Positions 34,444 through 42,419 of a stretch of 64,000 nucleotides of DNA are shown here, piece after piece. Source of the DNA: Delta-02 sp964513565 (GTDB lineage: Bacteria; Desulfobacterota; Syntrophorhabdia; Syntrophorhabdales; Syntrophorhabdaceae); the NCBI GenBank assembly GCA_964513565.1, contig CAZENE010000018.1, positions 4,759 through 68,758 on the forward strand, read 5' to 3'. The notes beneath the pieces were generated by a model. That model ran no database searches. It was not told the origin of the DNA and saw only the letters and a list, made by a program, of their open reading frames with translations. How positions within the stretch are numbered: the first letter of the stretch is position 1; each line of letters begins with the position of its first letter. Position numbers and translations under genes: made by a program.

Positions 34444-35259
34444 ATGAGTTCTGCAAACCCGGATAAAATTGTCGGCGCGGAGAATGGTTACGTGTATGCT
34501 GTCCGGGACCAGAAGATACTCGTCGACCTTAAGGGGAGCGGACTGGCAGTTCCCCGGAAAGACACGGTGACCGGACTAGGCCTCTGTAATCCTGATGGTT
34601 ACCGGATCGGCATATATGACGGCAAGCCCTGTGAAGCCTATCCGGTACCAGCAACTACTGAGCCTCTCCAGGGGATGAGCTTTCTCGGCTTAAGGAAGCT
34701 CTTCGGCGCACTCCCTCCGGAAAGTTACGCGATGGCCGTAAGGGCCGTGGGGATCCTTAACTGGGACAGGACATGCCGGTTCTGCAGCGCGTGCGGGTCC
34801 CAAGTAAAACGCCACGCATCCATCCTTGCCAAACACTGTGAAACCTGCGGATTTACCATGTTCCCCAAAATATCCCCTGCCGTCATCGTAGCGGTTGAAA
34901 AAAACAACACGATACTGCTGGCCCGGGCGGGCCGTTTTGCGGAGAACCTTTATAGCGTCCTCGCGGGGTTTGCGGAACCCGGCGAATCCCTCGAAGATAC
35001 GGTACGGCGGGAGGTAAGGGAAGAAGTGGGTATAGAGGTAGGGAATATCCGGTATTTCGGAAGCCAGCCGTGGCCCTATCCCGATTCCCTGATGATAGGC
35101 TTCACCGCCTCATGGTCTTGGGGGGATATTACAATTGACAACGACGAGATCACAGATGCGAGATGGTTCACTGTCGATAAATTACCCCTTATACCTGACA
35201 GGATAAGCATTGCACGGGCGCTGATCGACTCATTTATAGCGAAGATGGGTAAGAGATGA
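34444..35259 (+). CDS. nudC: NAD(H) pyrophosphatase / RNA decapping enzyme NudC
   Basis: A 271-aa Nudix hydrolase that cleaves NAD(H) and removes NAD caps from RNA. A four-cysteine zinc finger (CRFCSACG ... HCETCG) lies at about residues 110-138, and the Nudix box runs from GFAEPGESLEDT to REVREEVGIE near 179-201. The NudC-specific SQPWPYP motif follows at about 212. An N-terminal domain of low conservation precedes them. The gene stands alone on the plus strand, 22 nt before the zinc dehydrogenase, which may be co-transcribed. Confidence 0.93.
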   Translation: MSSANPDKIVGAENGYVYAVRDQKILVDLKGSGLAVPRKDTVTGLGLCNPDGYRIGIYDGKPCEAYPVPATTEPLQGMSFLGLRKLFGALPPESYAMAVRAVGILNWDRTCRFCSACGSQVKRHASILAKHCETCGFTMFPKISPAVIVAVEKNNTILLARAGRFAENLYSVLAGFAEPGESLEDTVRREVREEVGIEVGNIRYFGSQPWPYPDSLMIGFTASWSWGDITIDNDEITDARWFTVDKLPLIPDRISIARALIDSFIAKMGKR

Positions 35260-35281
35260 TAGCCCATTGTCCGCATCATTT

Positions 35282-36244
35282 ATGAAAGCTATAGTATTTG
35301 ACGGCAGGCTTAAAGTTGTCGATATTCCCAAACCCGTGCCTGCATCCGGTGAGGTCCTTATACGGGTTTCGGTTGCCGGGATATGCAACACGGACATCGA
35401 GATAATGAAAGGTTACCTTGGTTTTCAGGGTATAATCGGACATGAGTTTACCGGCATTGTGGAAAACGCCGCCAGAGATTGCCCGGGCATGTCCGGAAAA
35501 CGGGTGGTCGGGGAGATCAACTGCGGCTGTGGCATATGTGGCCTGTGCAGGAAGGGCCTCGAGAAACATTGCCCCCGGCGTACAACTCTTGGCATCTTGG
35601 GAAGGCAGGGCGCTCTGGCCGAGTACACGACGCTTCCCATCGCCAATCTTCACGAGATCCCCGGCAGTCTCAGCGATGAACAGGCTGTCTTTACCGAACC
35701 CCTGGCTGCGGCATTCGAGATACTCGAACAGGTGAAAATAGAAAGAGACCATCGGGTGCTCGTACTCGGTGACGGAAAATTGGGCATTCTATGCGCACTG
35801 GCCCTGAACCTGACCGGCGCGGAAATACTCCTTGCCGGGAAACATCCCGGCAAACTGGATATTGCCGCCCGTCAGGGCATTCCTGCTCTTTTGATCGAGG
35901 ACCTGCCCCCGGGCGACGGCGCCTTCGACATGGTGGTGGAAGCTACGGGAAAATCACAGGGCCTCGATATTGCGATGAAGCTGACGCGGCCGCGCGGCAA
36001 AATAATACTGAAAAGCACCGTGGCCGATAATGTCCCGTTCGATCTGGCGCCTGTCGTGGTCAATGAGATCACCATTGTCGGGTCCCGGTGCGGCCCTTTT
36101 AAACCGGCCCTTGAGGCACTGGCAAATGGATCTGTCGATGTGAGACCCCTTATCTCTGCCGTGTTTCCCGCACGGAACGCCAAGGATGCCTTTCGCGCTG
36201 CCGGATCGGCCGAAAACCTGAAGGTCCTGATAGATTTCACGTAA
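35282..36244 (+). CDS. Zinc-dependent medium-chain alcohol dehydrogenase
   Basis: A 320-aa MDR oxidoreductase. Catalytic zinc ligands Cys35 (GICNTD) and His54/Glu55 (GHEF) are in place, and the structural-zinc loop CGCGICGLCRKGLEKHC is at about residues 81-97. A Rossmann fold follows with VLVLGDGKLG near 158. The family includes threonine, sorbitol and other polyol dehydrogenases; this member is about 20 residues short and its substrate is unknown. The ATG at 35282 is preferred to a TTG at 35267, as it gives the typical MKAIVFDG start. Confidence 0.85.
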   Translation: MKAIVFDGRLKVVDIPKPVPASGEVLIRVSVAGICNTDIEIMKGYLGFQGIIGHEFTGIVENAARDCPGMSGKRVVGEINCGCGICGLCRKGLEKHCPRRTTLGILGRQGALAEYTTLPIANLHEIPGSLSDEQAVFTEPLAAAFEILEQVKIERDHRVLVLGDGKLGILCALALNLTGAEILLAGKHPGKLDIAARQGIPALLIEDLPPGDGAFDMVVEATGKSQGLDIAMKLTRPRGKIILKSTVADNVPFDLAPVVVNEITIVGSRCGPFKPALEALANGSVDVRPLISAVFPARNAKDAFRAAGSAENLKVLIDFT

Positions 36245-36324
36245 GTTTCAGGCTTCATCTTCCATTCCTTCTATGAAAACGTTATATTTCATGTACGGAA
36301 AAGTAGTTGTACGGGAGAGCCGAT

Positions 36325-37017
36325 GTGACATCCGCCATACGGACATATGATCTATGGAAAGAATATGAGACCGCAAATCACGACAGTCAGGCCCTCAGGG
36401 GAATTGAACTGGATATCGCCAGGGGTCAGATCATCGCGCTCTTGGGAAAAAGCGGCTCGGGCAAGACAACGCTTCTGAATCTGCTCGCAGGTCTCGATGA
36501 ACCAACGCGGGGACGCGTCGAGATAGACGGAGACGACCTTAAAAAGCTTGGTGAGAAAGGACGGACACAGCTCAGGCGAAATAAGCTCGGTTTTGTTTTT
36601 CAGTTTTTCAATCTGCTTCCTACCCTGACGTCTATCGAGAATGTCCTTCTTGCGCTCGAACTCGCCGGACGCCCCGATGAAAAGCTGGCTAGGGAATATA
36701 TAGCGCTCGTCGGCCTTGCCGGCAAGGAATACCGCTTTCCCCACGAACTTTCCGGCGGGGAGCAGCAACGTATAGCGATAGCCCGCGCGCTCGTCAAAAA
36801 TCCCCCGATCATCCTTGCCGATGAACCGACGGGAAACCTGGATTCACATACGGGGGCACAGATCCTCAACCTTCTGACGGGGCGCTGCCGCGATTCTGGC
36901 ACCACGCTCATAATGGTAAGCCATTCACTGAAAACTTGCGAATATGCCGACCGGATACTGCGCATGGTGGACGGCCGGATCTTTGAAGAAGAATCCTGTG
37001 CGGGGCTCGCTCCTTGA
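36325..37017 (+). CDS. ABC transporter ATPase of an AttEFGH/LolD-like cassette
   Basis: A 230-aa ATPase of the MacB/LolD type. Walker A GKSGSGKTT is at residues 41-49, the signature LSGGEQQR near 137 and Walker B ILADEPTGNLDS near 158. GGGAGAG lies 7 nt before the GTG chosen as start at 36325; a TTG at 36307 in the same frame is the alternative. The stop overlaps the permease start by 4 bp. Together with the following permease and the AttH-like protein it forms a three-gene export system resembling Agrobacterium attEFGH. Substrate unknown; lipid or lipoprotein handling at the envelope is likely. Confidence 0.88.
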   Translation: MTSAIRTYDLWKEYETANHDSQALRGIELDIARGQIIALLGKSGSGKTTLLNLLAGLDEPTRGRVEIDGDDLKKLGEKGRTQLRRNKLGFVFQFFNLLPTLTSIENVLLALELAGRPDEKLAREYIALVGLAGKEYRFPHELSGGEQQRIAIARALVKNPPIILADEPTGNLDSHTGAQILNLLTGRCRDSGTTLIMVSHSLKTCEYADRILRMVDGRIFEEESCAGLAP

Positions 37018-39506
37018 AAAGAGTCATCCGTTCCTTTCTGCGCTATCTGGCCCGGCGCAAGAGCCTCGCCATCCTTCAGCTCCTCGGCATCGCCTTCGGG
37101 GTGGCCGCAGCAGTCGGGATGACGCTGGCCTCGCGGTCCGCTCTGGAAAGCATGGAGGGGGCCGTCGATTTTCTTAAAGGCGGATCGACCCACACCATCG
37201 CACGCCCGGCGGGACCGATGGAAGAGGGACTGCTCGTGAAAATAGCCGGCGATCCCTCAGTGAAGTATTTTGCACCTGTCATTGACAGAAAAATACGGCT
37301 GGCAACAGGAGATCAGGTCCGCCTTTTAGGCGTCGACCCGTTCCTTGACAGGAATGTCCGTTCCATCACGCGAGAGATAGTTTCTTCGCCAAATTCGGCG
37401 GGGCTCCAGGAGGCATTCCAGTCCTTTCTTCTCGATCCCGGTACAGTTCTCATCGAGGAGAATATAGCAAAGACCGCCGGTGTTGCCGCAGGGCAGGATC
37501 TTCTGACCATGCAGGGCCCGCTGAAGGTGGTACAGGTCTTCCCCAATCCATCCGGGGAGCCGCTCGTGGTAATGGACATCGGGCATGCCCAAAAATTCTT
37601 CCGGATGGCAGGTTATATCGATAGGACCGACCTCGTCGTAACCGATGAAGAAGGATTAAGAAAGCGATGGGAACAGGGTTTCATCGTTGAATCGAACCGG
37701 CAGAAGTCACAGACGTTATCGGCACTGCTCAGCGCATTCAAGCTGAACCTTCAGGCACTGTCTCTGCTGGCCCTTTTTGTCGGTATCTTTCTCATATACA
37801 ATACCGCCATGTTTACAGTCGTTTCGAGACGCAGGGACGCCGGGATCCTCTTGAGCATCGGGGCTTCCCGGGGCCAGGTAACCCTGGCTTTTCTTATCGA
37901 AATCCTCCTGCTCGGCATCATAGGCGGCGCGCTCGGCGGGATAATGGGATATCTCTTAAGCAAGTTCCTGGTTCAAATAGTGGGCGGGACCATTAGCACC
38001 CTGTATTTTTTCCTGCGCCCTTCCGCAATGCCATGGACATTCTGGAATATTGCAGGCGGGATACTCCTGGGATGCACGGCGAGCATCGTAGGATCGCTCC
38101 CCCCCCTCCTTGAGCTTCGCCGGACCCAGCCCGTGCAGGTCCTGCGGGGAAGAGAGGCTTCTCGTTCAAAAACAAGGAAAACGAAGATTGTCGCGATCAT
38201 TGGTGTTTTTTGCCTCGCCCTGGCGCTGGTCCTTTTCCTGCTGTCGTTTCTCAACGTATATATAGGCTTCGCCGGAGCTTTTGCATTTCTTCTCGGTGCC
38301 AGTCTTTTTGCAGGCTTCGCCATCATCGTCGCCGTCCCTTTCCTTAAGCGGCTTTTTTCATACGTGATGGGCCTCGAGGGCAAAATAGCGATCGGGAATA
38401 TCCGGGAAAACCTGGGAAGGACCAGTGTTGCCGTGGCCGCGTTCATGATAGCCCTTTCCATGTCGATAGGCCTTTCCTCGATGATCGATAGTTTTCGGCA
38501 TTCACTCGTATGGTGGATGAACGGCCAGCTCCGCGGTGATGCGTACGTATCAACGAAGGCCGACGTTACCGTTCCGGAGGAGTTTCATAACGAGTTAAAG
38601 TTGATTCCCGGTATTGGCGGAATAGACGTTTTTCGCAACGTCCAGATCACCTTCAGGGCCAGGCCGGCAGGGATAACATCGATCGATGCCGCAGTACTCC
38701 AGAAATATGCGAAGTTCGGCTGGCTCGATGGCAGCGGCGAAGATGCCTGGGAGGCCGTAAAGCGCGGCGATGTGATCATATCGGAAAGTTTCTCGCTGAG
38801 GTTTGATGTTAAGAAAGGCGACCGGGTGACCATCGATACCGCAGTCGGCCCGGCGACTCTTGTCGTGGCGGGAGTCTATTACGACTATGCATCGGAGCAT
38901 GGCGTCATAATGATGGACAGGTCAGTGTACTTGAAGCTTTTCAATGACAGGACCATCAACAGTCTTGGCGTGTTCATTGACGCGTCGGAGCCCGAAAAAG
39001 GCGAAATCCTCGAGGCGGTCCGGCATCTTTCCCGGAAATACGGCCTGCCATTTGCCACACGCGACCAGTTCCACGGTCGCATTCTGGCCATCTTCGACAG
39101 CACGTTCGCCGTAACCCGGTCGATGCGCATGATAGCGGTTATCGTGGCGTTTTTCGGGATAGCCGGAGCATTAATGACCCTTTTTGTCGAGCGTCAGAAA
39201 GAGTTCGGCATATATCGTGCCCTTGGATTTACTACAGGTGATGTCGCAAAGATAACGATCGTAGAAAGCATCGGGCTTGGACTGATCAGCTTTTTTATGA
39301 GCACCATCGTAGGGACCATCTTCGCTTATATTCTCATCAGGGTGATCAACCGCCAGAGTTTCAACTGGACGATCTTCTACCATCTGACGTCGCAGCCATA
39401 CTTGGTAACGGCCTTGACCGCGATCGCGGCGAGCTTTGCGGCGTGCGTCTACCCCCTCTGGTCCGTTATCCGGAAATACCCGATAATGCAGATACGGGAG
39501 GAGTGA
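37014..39506 (+). CDS. FtsX-like ABC permease, fused tandem subunits
   Basis: An 830-aa permease with two tandem FtsX-type halves, corresponding to AttF and AttG in one chain. Each half has a long external domain (about residues 45-235 and 490-690). Groups of helices lie near 15-40, 245-370, 390-460 and 705-815. The start is TTG overlapping the ATPase stop (TTGA). It would work with the ATPase at 36325 as a type VII mechanotransmission transporter. The stop is 9 nt before the ATG of the AttH-like gene. Confidence 0.87.
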   Translation: MKRVIRSFLRYLARRKSLAILQLLGIAFGVAAAVGMTLASRSALESMEGAVDFLKGGSTHTIARPAGPMEEGLLVKIAGDPSVKYFAPVIDRKIRLATGDQVRLLGVDPFLDRNVRSITREIVSSPNSAGLQEAFQSFLLDPGTVLIEENIAKTAGVAAGQDLLTMQGPLKVVQVFPNPSGEPLVVMDIGHAQKFFRMAGYIDRTDLVVTDEEGLRKRWEQGFIVESNRQKSQTLSALLSAFKLNLQALSLLALFVGIFLIYNTAMFTVVSRRRDAGILLSIGASRGQVTLAFLIEILLLGIIGGALGGIMGYLLSKFLVQIVGGTISTLYFFLRPSAMPWTFWNIAGGILLGCTASIVGSLPPLLELRRTQPVQVLRGREASRSKTRKTKIVAIIGVFCLALALVLFLLSFLNVYIGFAGAFAFLLGASLFAGFAIIVAVPFLKRLFSYVMGLEGKIAIGNIRENLGRTSVAVAAFMIALSMSIGLSSMIDSFRHSLVWWMNGQLRGDAYVSTKADVTVPEEFHNELKLIPGIGGIDVFRNVQITFRARPAGITSIDAAVLQKYAKFGWLDGSGEDAWEAVKRGDVIISESFSLRFDVKKGDRVTIDTAVGPATLVVAGVYYDYASEHGVIMMDRSVYLKLFNDRTINSLGVFIDASEPEKGEILEAVRHLSRKYGLPFATRDQFHGRILAIFDSTFAVTRSMRMIAVIVAFFGIAGALMTLFVERQKEFGIYRALGFTTGDVAKITIVESIGLGLISFFMSTIVGTIFAYILIRVINRQSFNWTIFYHLTSQPYLVTALTAIAASFAACVYPLWSVIRKYPIMQIREE

Positions 39507-39515
39507 TAAAAAGGC

Positions 39516-40643
39516 ATGTTCTACGTTCTACGTTCTACGTTCTACGTTAAAACATATTATTTTTTTCTTGTTTTCCTTGCGATGACCCTGGCCCCGGGGG
39601 TGTGCGGGGGAGAATGGAGGCAGGCGGATGGGACGAGGACGTGGTCGTTTCCCACCGACCATGGCAGTCATGGGGAATATCGGACGGAGTGGTGGTATTT
39701 TACGGGCAATCTCGCGGATGCCTCGGGAAATAAATATGGATACCAGCTGACTTTTTTTCGGTACGGCCTCACCGACCGGCCCTCCAGCCCGAAGAATCCC
39801 TGGTCTGTCCGGGATGTCTATCTTGCCCACTTCGCCATTACCGATGCCGCGAACAATGCGTTCCATTACACGGACCGGGTATCGCGCAAAGGCCCTGGTC
39901 TTGCCGGGGCAACAGCGCAGAAAATGAGCGTCCATCTCCTCGACTGGTCGGCGGTTATGGACGGCAATACGATCAGGCTCCGAGCTTCGTTCGATCAAAT
40001 GGAGCTGAAACTTGACCTTACACCCGCAAAGCCCCCCGTTCTCCACGGCCGTCAAGGCTTGAGCAAGAAGGGCCCTCTGCCCGGCCAGGCCTCGTATTAC
40101 TATTCATTTACGGACCTCAGGACAACGGGGCACATAAAGCTGCCGCAGATGAAAAAAATACCCGTGACCGGTATCAGCTGGTTCGATCAGGAGTTTGGGT
40201 CGAACCAGCTGTCAGGCGATCAGGCCGGCTGGGACTGGTTCGGCCTGCATCTGACTGATGGCCGCGAGATCATGATCTACCAGCTCCGGAGAAAGGACGG
40301 CTCCATAGAAAAGGAATCCTCCGGTACTATCGTCGAACGTGATGGCACATACCGCAGTATCAGCCTGTCCGCCATAGAAGTAACCGCGCTTTCGTATTGG
40401 AAAAGCCAGAAGACCGGCGGCAGATATCCGGCTCAATGGCGCATCCGCGTTCCATCCATCGGGATAGACCTGACAATAAAACCCCTGGTTGCCGACCAGG
40501 AACTGGCCAATACCGTCTCAACCGGCATTACCTACTGGGAAGGGACCGTCGACGGAGCGGGAACATCGAACGGAAAGGAAGTAAAAGCGCAGGGATATGT
40601 GGAGCTGACGGGATACGCTGGAACGATCGGCGGCACATTTTAA
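39516..40643 (+). CDS. AttH/CrtC-like lipocalin-domain protein
   Basis: A 375-aa secreted protein of the AttH / carotenoid 1,2-hydratase-like family. The mature part opens with FPTDHGSHGEYRTEWWYFTG, the hallmark of the family, and has two lipocalin-like barrels with GISWFDQEFGSNQL near residue 225. It probably binds or modifies a hydrophobic molecule handled by the ABC transporter encoded just upstream. The start ATG and the first residues (FYVLRSTFYV) are encoded by four copies of a 7-bp repeat, giving an odd signal-peptide n-region. No later start gives a workable signal peptide. Confidence 0.85.
   Translation: MFYVLRSTFYVKTYYFFLVFLAMTLAPGVCGGEWRQADGTRTWSFPTDHGSHGEYRTEWWYFTGNLADASGNKYGYQLTFFRYGLTDRPSSPKNPWSVRDVYLAHFAITDAANNAFHYTDRVSRKGPGLAGATAQKMSVHLLDWSAVMDGNTIRLRASFDQMELKLDLTPAKPPVLHGRQGLSKKGPLPGQASYYYSFTDLRTTGHIKLPQMKKIPVTGISWFDQEFGSNQLSGDQAGWDWFGLHLTDGREIMIYQLRRKDGSIEKESSGTIVERDGTYRSISLSAIEVTALSYWKSQKTGGRYPAQWRIRVPSIGIDLTIKPLVADQELANTVSTGITYWEGTVDGAGTSNGKEVKAQGYVELTGYAGTIGGTF
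39518..39548 (-). repeat. Four tandem GTTCTAC heptamers at the attH-like start
   Basis: GTTCTAC is repeated four times without mismatch at 39518-39545, followed by GTT. Read on the minus strand the unit is GTAGAAC and contains TAG in all three frames; read on the plus strand it has no stop and is translated as the N-terminus of the AttH-like protein. The arm has no inverted partner upstream; related arms occur downstream at 40665-40795. Confidence 0.85.
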
Positions 40644-40664
40644 AGGAACGTTTTACTAAAGAGG

Positions 40665-40795
40665 CGTTCTGCGTTCTACGTTTTTTAAATCATCGTGAAA
40701 AGATCAGATAGAAAAGGAGCTGGCTACCCTGCGAGTTCGAAACCTTTACAACTATACGCCTTTACCTCAAAGAAAATATAGCGCAGAACGCGGAA
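40665..40795. repeat. Heptamer inverted repeat between the attH-like gene and the DUF523 gene
   Basis: CGTTCTG CGTTCTA CG at 40665-40680 and the inverted CGCAGAA CGCGGAA at 40782-40795, enclosing about 100 bp without a gene. The convergent stops are at 40643 and 40806. The inner stretch contains a GTTCGAAAC that is not part of a tRNA. Confidence 0.65.
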
Positions 40796-40805
40796 CTGCC
40801 CGTCA

Positions 40806-41753
40806 TCAGACGTGATTCCTCAGCATCAACTCCACCGGATGTGGGTTGAGGTAGAACTGTTTTTTAAGATACGGCTGATCATATTTAAGGGTATAATGAT
40901 TGAGCAGGGTAACAGGCACAATGAGCGGTATCAGGCCGCGCCGGTACCTGTCGATTATTTCGCGAAGTTCCTCTTTCTCTATGCGCTCGAGATGTTTCTT
41001 GAAATATCCCATAATGTGATGGAGAACGTTCGTATTCTTGGCAGGCGTAGCGGCAAGGCTCAGAGCCTCCATCAGTGTTTTGAGGTAAACGTCCATTTCC
41101 CGGGGGTCTTTGCCTCGCATATCTGCGATCATTTTTCCGAGTACCGCCAAGTGTTTCGGGCTGTGCGCCATGACGAGGTACTTATGGCGCGTATGGAATT
41201 CGATGAAACCGGATGCCGTCTGTCCATTCCTCACAAGTCCCTGCCATCTTCTATATGCAAAAACGCGCTCGATGAAATTTTCCCGTAGCCCGGGATCGTT
41301 CAACCTGCCCTCGTCCTCTATCGGAATAAGAGGGAATCTCTTTTTAAAAGCGGCCGCGAAAAGACCGGTCCCGCTGTTTAGCGGCGGAGCCGACTCCCGG
41401 TATACCTTCACTCCGCGCATGCCGGATGAGGGCGACTTGCTCTTGAATATGAAACCGGAAAGACCGGCATATTCCAGGTCGTCAAGCTTTTCCCGTGACC
41501 AGGTCTTCATTCGCGCGGTATGATCTACGCCGGTATGGATCGTTACGAGCCGGGGATCATCGACATCTCCCGTAAGGTGCATGGCCTCTCTCGGTACAGG
41601 AAGCCCACATTCGACCTCGGGGCACACGGACACGTAGGAAAAACACTTCCCGAGCGTATCCGTAATAAAACGGTCATGCTTGTGCCCCCCGTCATAGCGA
41701 ACCTTTTCGCCCAGGAGGCAGGAACTCACTCCAACGATTATTTTGTCGTTCAT
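40806..41753 (-). CDS. DUF523-DUF1722 protein (TudS/RudS-like desulfidase), atypical active site
   Basis: A 315-aa protein: a DUF523/TudS domain at residues 1-145 and a DUF1722 domain at about 180-310. Characterised proteins with this architecture (RudS) use a [4Fe-4S] cluster held by three Cys to remove sulphur from 4-thiouridine in tRNA; DUF1722 is thought to bind RNA. Here Cys12 (SSCLLG) and Cys44 (CPEVECG) are present. The third, in the usual SPSCG motif, is replaced by Ser110 (KSKSPSSG). Extra cysteines occur at 37 and 49. It may be altered or inactive. The promoter predicts a leaderless mRNA. Confidence 0.85.
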   Translation of the reverse strand: MNDKIIVGVSSCLLGEKVRYDGGHKHDRFITDTLGKCFSYVSVCPEVECGLPVPREAMHLTGDVDDPRLVTIHTGVDHTARMKTWSREKLDDLEYAGLSGFIFKSKSPSSGMRGVKVYRESAPPLNSGTGLFAAAFKKRFPLIPIEDEGRLNDPGLRENFIERVFAYRRWQGLVRNGQTASGFIEFHTRHKYLVMAHSPKHLAVLGKMIADMRGKDPREMDVYLKTLMEALSLAATPAKNTNVLHHIMGYFKKHLERIEKEELREIIDRYRRGLIPLIVPVTLLNHYTLKYDQPYLKKQFYLNPHPVELMLRNHV

Positions 41754-41759
41754 GATTCT

Positions 41760-41788
41760 ATCTTAGTCTTTAATAAAGCAACATTCAA
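41760..41788 (-). promoter_or_regulatory. Promoter of the DUF523-DUF1722 gene, predicted leaderless
   Basis: On the minus strand TTGAAT (41788-41783), 17-bp spacer, TAAGAT (41765-41760). Six bases lie between the -10 element and the ATG at 41753; no Shine-Dalgarno sequence. Confidence 0.55.
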
Positions 41789-41832
41789 GCAGAGGATCGT
41801 GCAATCAACGGAAAAGCCAGATTAAAGAATGT

Positions 41833-41845
41833 CGTAACGTAGAAT
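41833..41845 (+). repeat. Single heptamer-type arm
   Basis: CGTAA CGTAGAAT, a short arm of the heptamer family between the terminator of the IscA gene and the promoter of the DUF523 gene. No clear partner. Confidence 0.4.
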
Positions 41846-41883
41846 CAAACAGCGAGACCCGCGTTCATCGATTTTCAGCAATA

Positions 41884-41918
41884 AAAAAAGCCGCATATGA
41901 GTGCGGCTTTTTTTATTT
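41884..41918. terminator. Terminator of the IscA/HesB selenoprotein gene
   Basis: GCCGCA/TGCGGC stem with a 6-nt loop between an A-run and a T-run. It lies just after the minus-strand stop at 41930 and works in both directions. Confidence 0.85.
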
Positions 41919-41929
41919 ACAAGATCTTA

Positions 41930-42262
41930 TTAGCTGCTGCATCCGGATCCGCAGCCACCGGCACTTGACGCGCAGCAATCGCCGCCGGATATTCCGGATT
42001 TCAAAATAAAGCCGGCGCCCATCGCCGATTCAATAAAATCGATGCTAATCGGTTTGGCGTCTTCAAAGAGTTTTTTGTCGATGACAAACTTTACTCCCTG
42101 TTCGGTGAATGTCTCGTCGCTCGCTAATGGCCCGTCCAGGGCCATGCCCAATGAGGGCCCCGATCAGCCACCCTCGGTCATCATGATCCTGACCGACTGC
42201 GGGTCTTTTCCTTCGAGAAGTTTTCTGATAACTTCCCCAGCCTTTTCTGTGACTTCAAACAT
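41930..42262 (-). CDS. IscA/HesB-family selenoprotein (in-frame UGA read as Sec)
   Basis: A 110-residue protein if the UGA at 42166-42164 (codon 33) is read as selenocysteine. The frame runs from MFEVTEKAGEVI through TEGG-Sec-SGPSLGMALDGP to a Cys-rich tail (DCCASSAGGCGSGCSS). Sec stands where IscA/HesB proteins have their first conserved metal-binding Cys. Proteins with this sequence pattern form a known HesB-like selenoprotein group with either Cys or Sec. AAGGAG lies 7 nt before the ATG at 42262, and a hairpin follows the UGA. A role in Fe-S or metal handling is inferred. Ordinary gene calling would start wrongly at 42151. Confidence 0.88.
42129..42166 (-). promoter_or_regulatory. Candidate bacterial SECIS element
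   Basis: Starting at the UGA (42166-42164), the RNA can form GGCCC-UGGAC-GGGCC (42143-42129) with its G-containing apical loop about 26 nt after the UGA. An alternative is the hairpin GCCC-UCAUU-GGGC at 42158-42146. Bacterial SECIS hairpins lie at this distance with a small apical loop. Confidence 0.6.
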
Positions 42263-42324
42263 AGGGTCTCCTTTTGCTTTCAGAACTTAAGTAACGGTTA
42301 CCCAAGCCGGCACCGTGTCCCATA

Positions 42325-42352
42325 AAGATATACACAATAAATATTTTGTCAA
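42325..42352 (-). promoter_or_regulatory. Promoter of the IscA/HesB selenoprotein gene
   Basis: On the minus strand TTGACA (42352-42347), 16-bp spacer, TATCTT (42330-42325). Leader about 55 nt with a GTAACCGTTAC palindrome and the AAGGAG ribosome binding site. Confidence 0.65.
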
Positions 42353-42419
42353 GCACCAATCTCTAACTTCTTGTGTTTACAGGTATTATTGAGGCTCTTG
42401 CCTTTTTGGGGAAAGGACG

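Noticed and set aside
40725..40745. GTTCGAAAC as a tRNA T-loop
   Set aside because: No acceptor stem, anticodon arm or CCA end can be built around it.
41930..42151. A 73-aa frame starting at 42151 as a complete gene
   Set aside because: It is the part of the IscA/HesB selenoprotein after the in-frame UGA; the upstream codons, ribosome binding site and promoter fit the longer frame.
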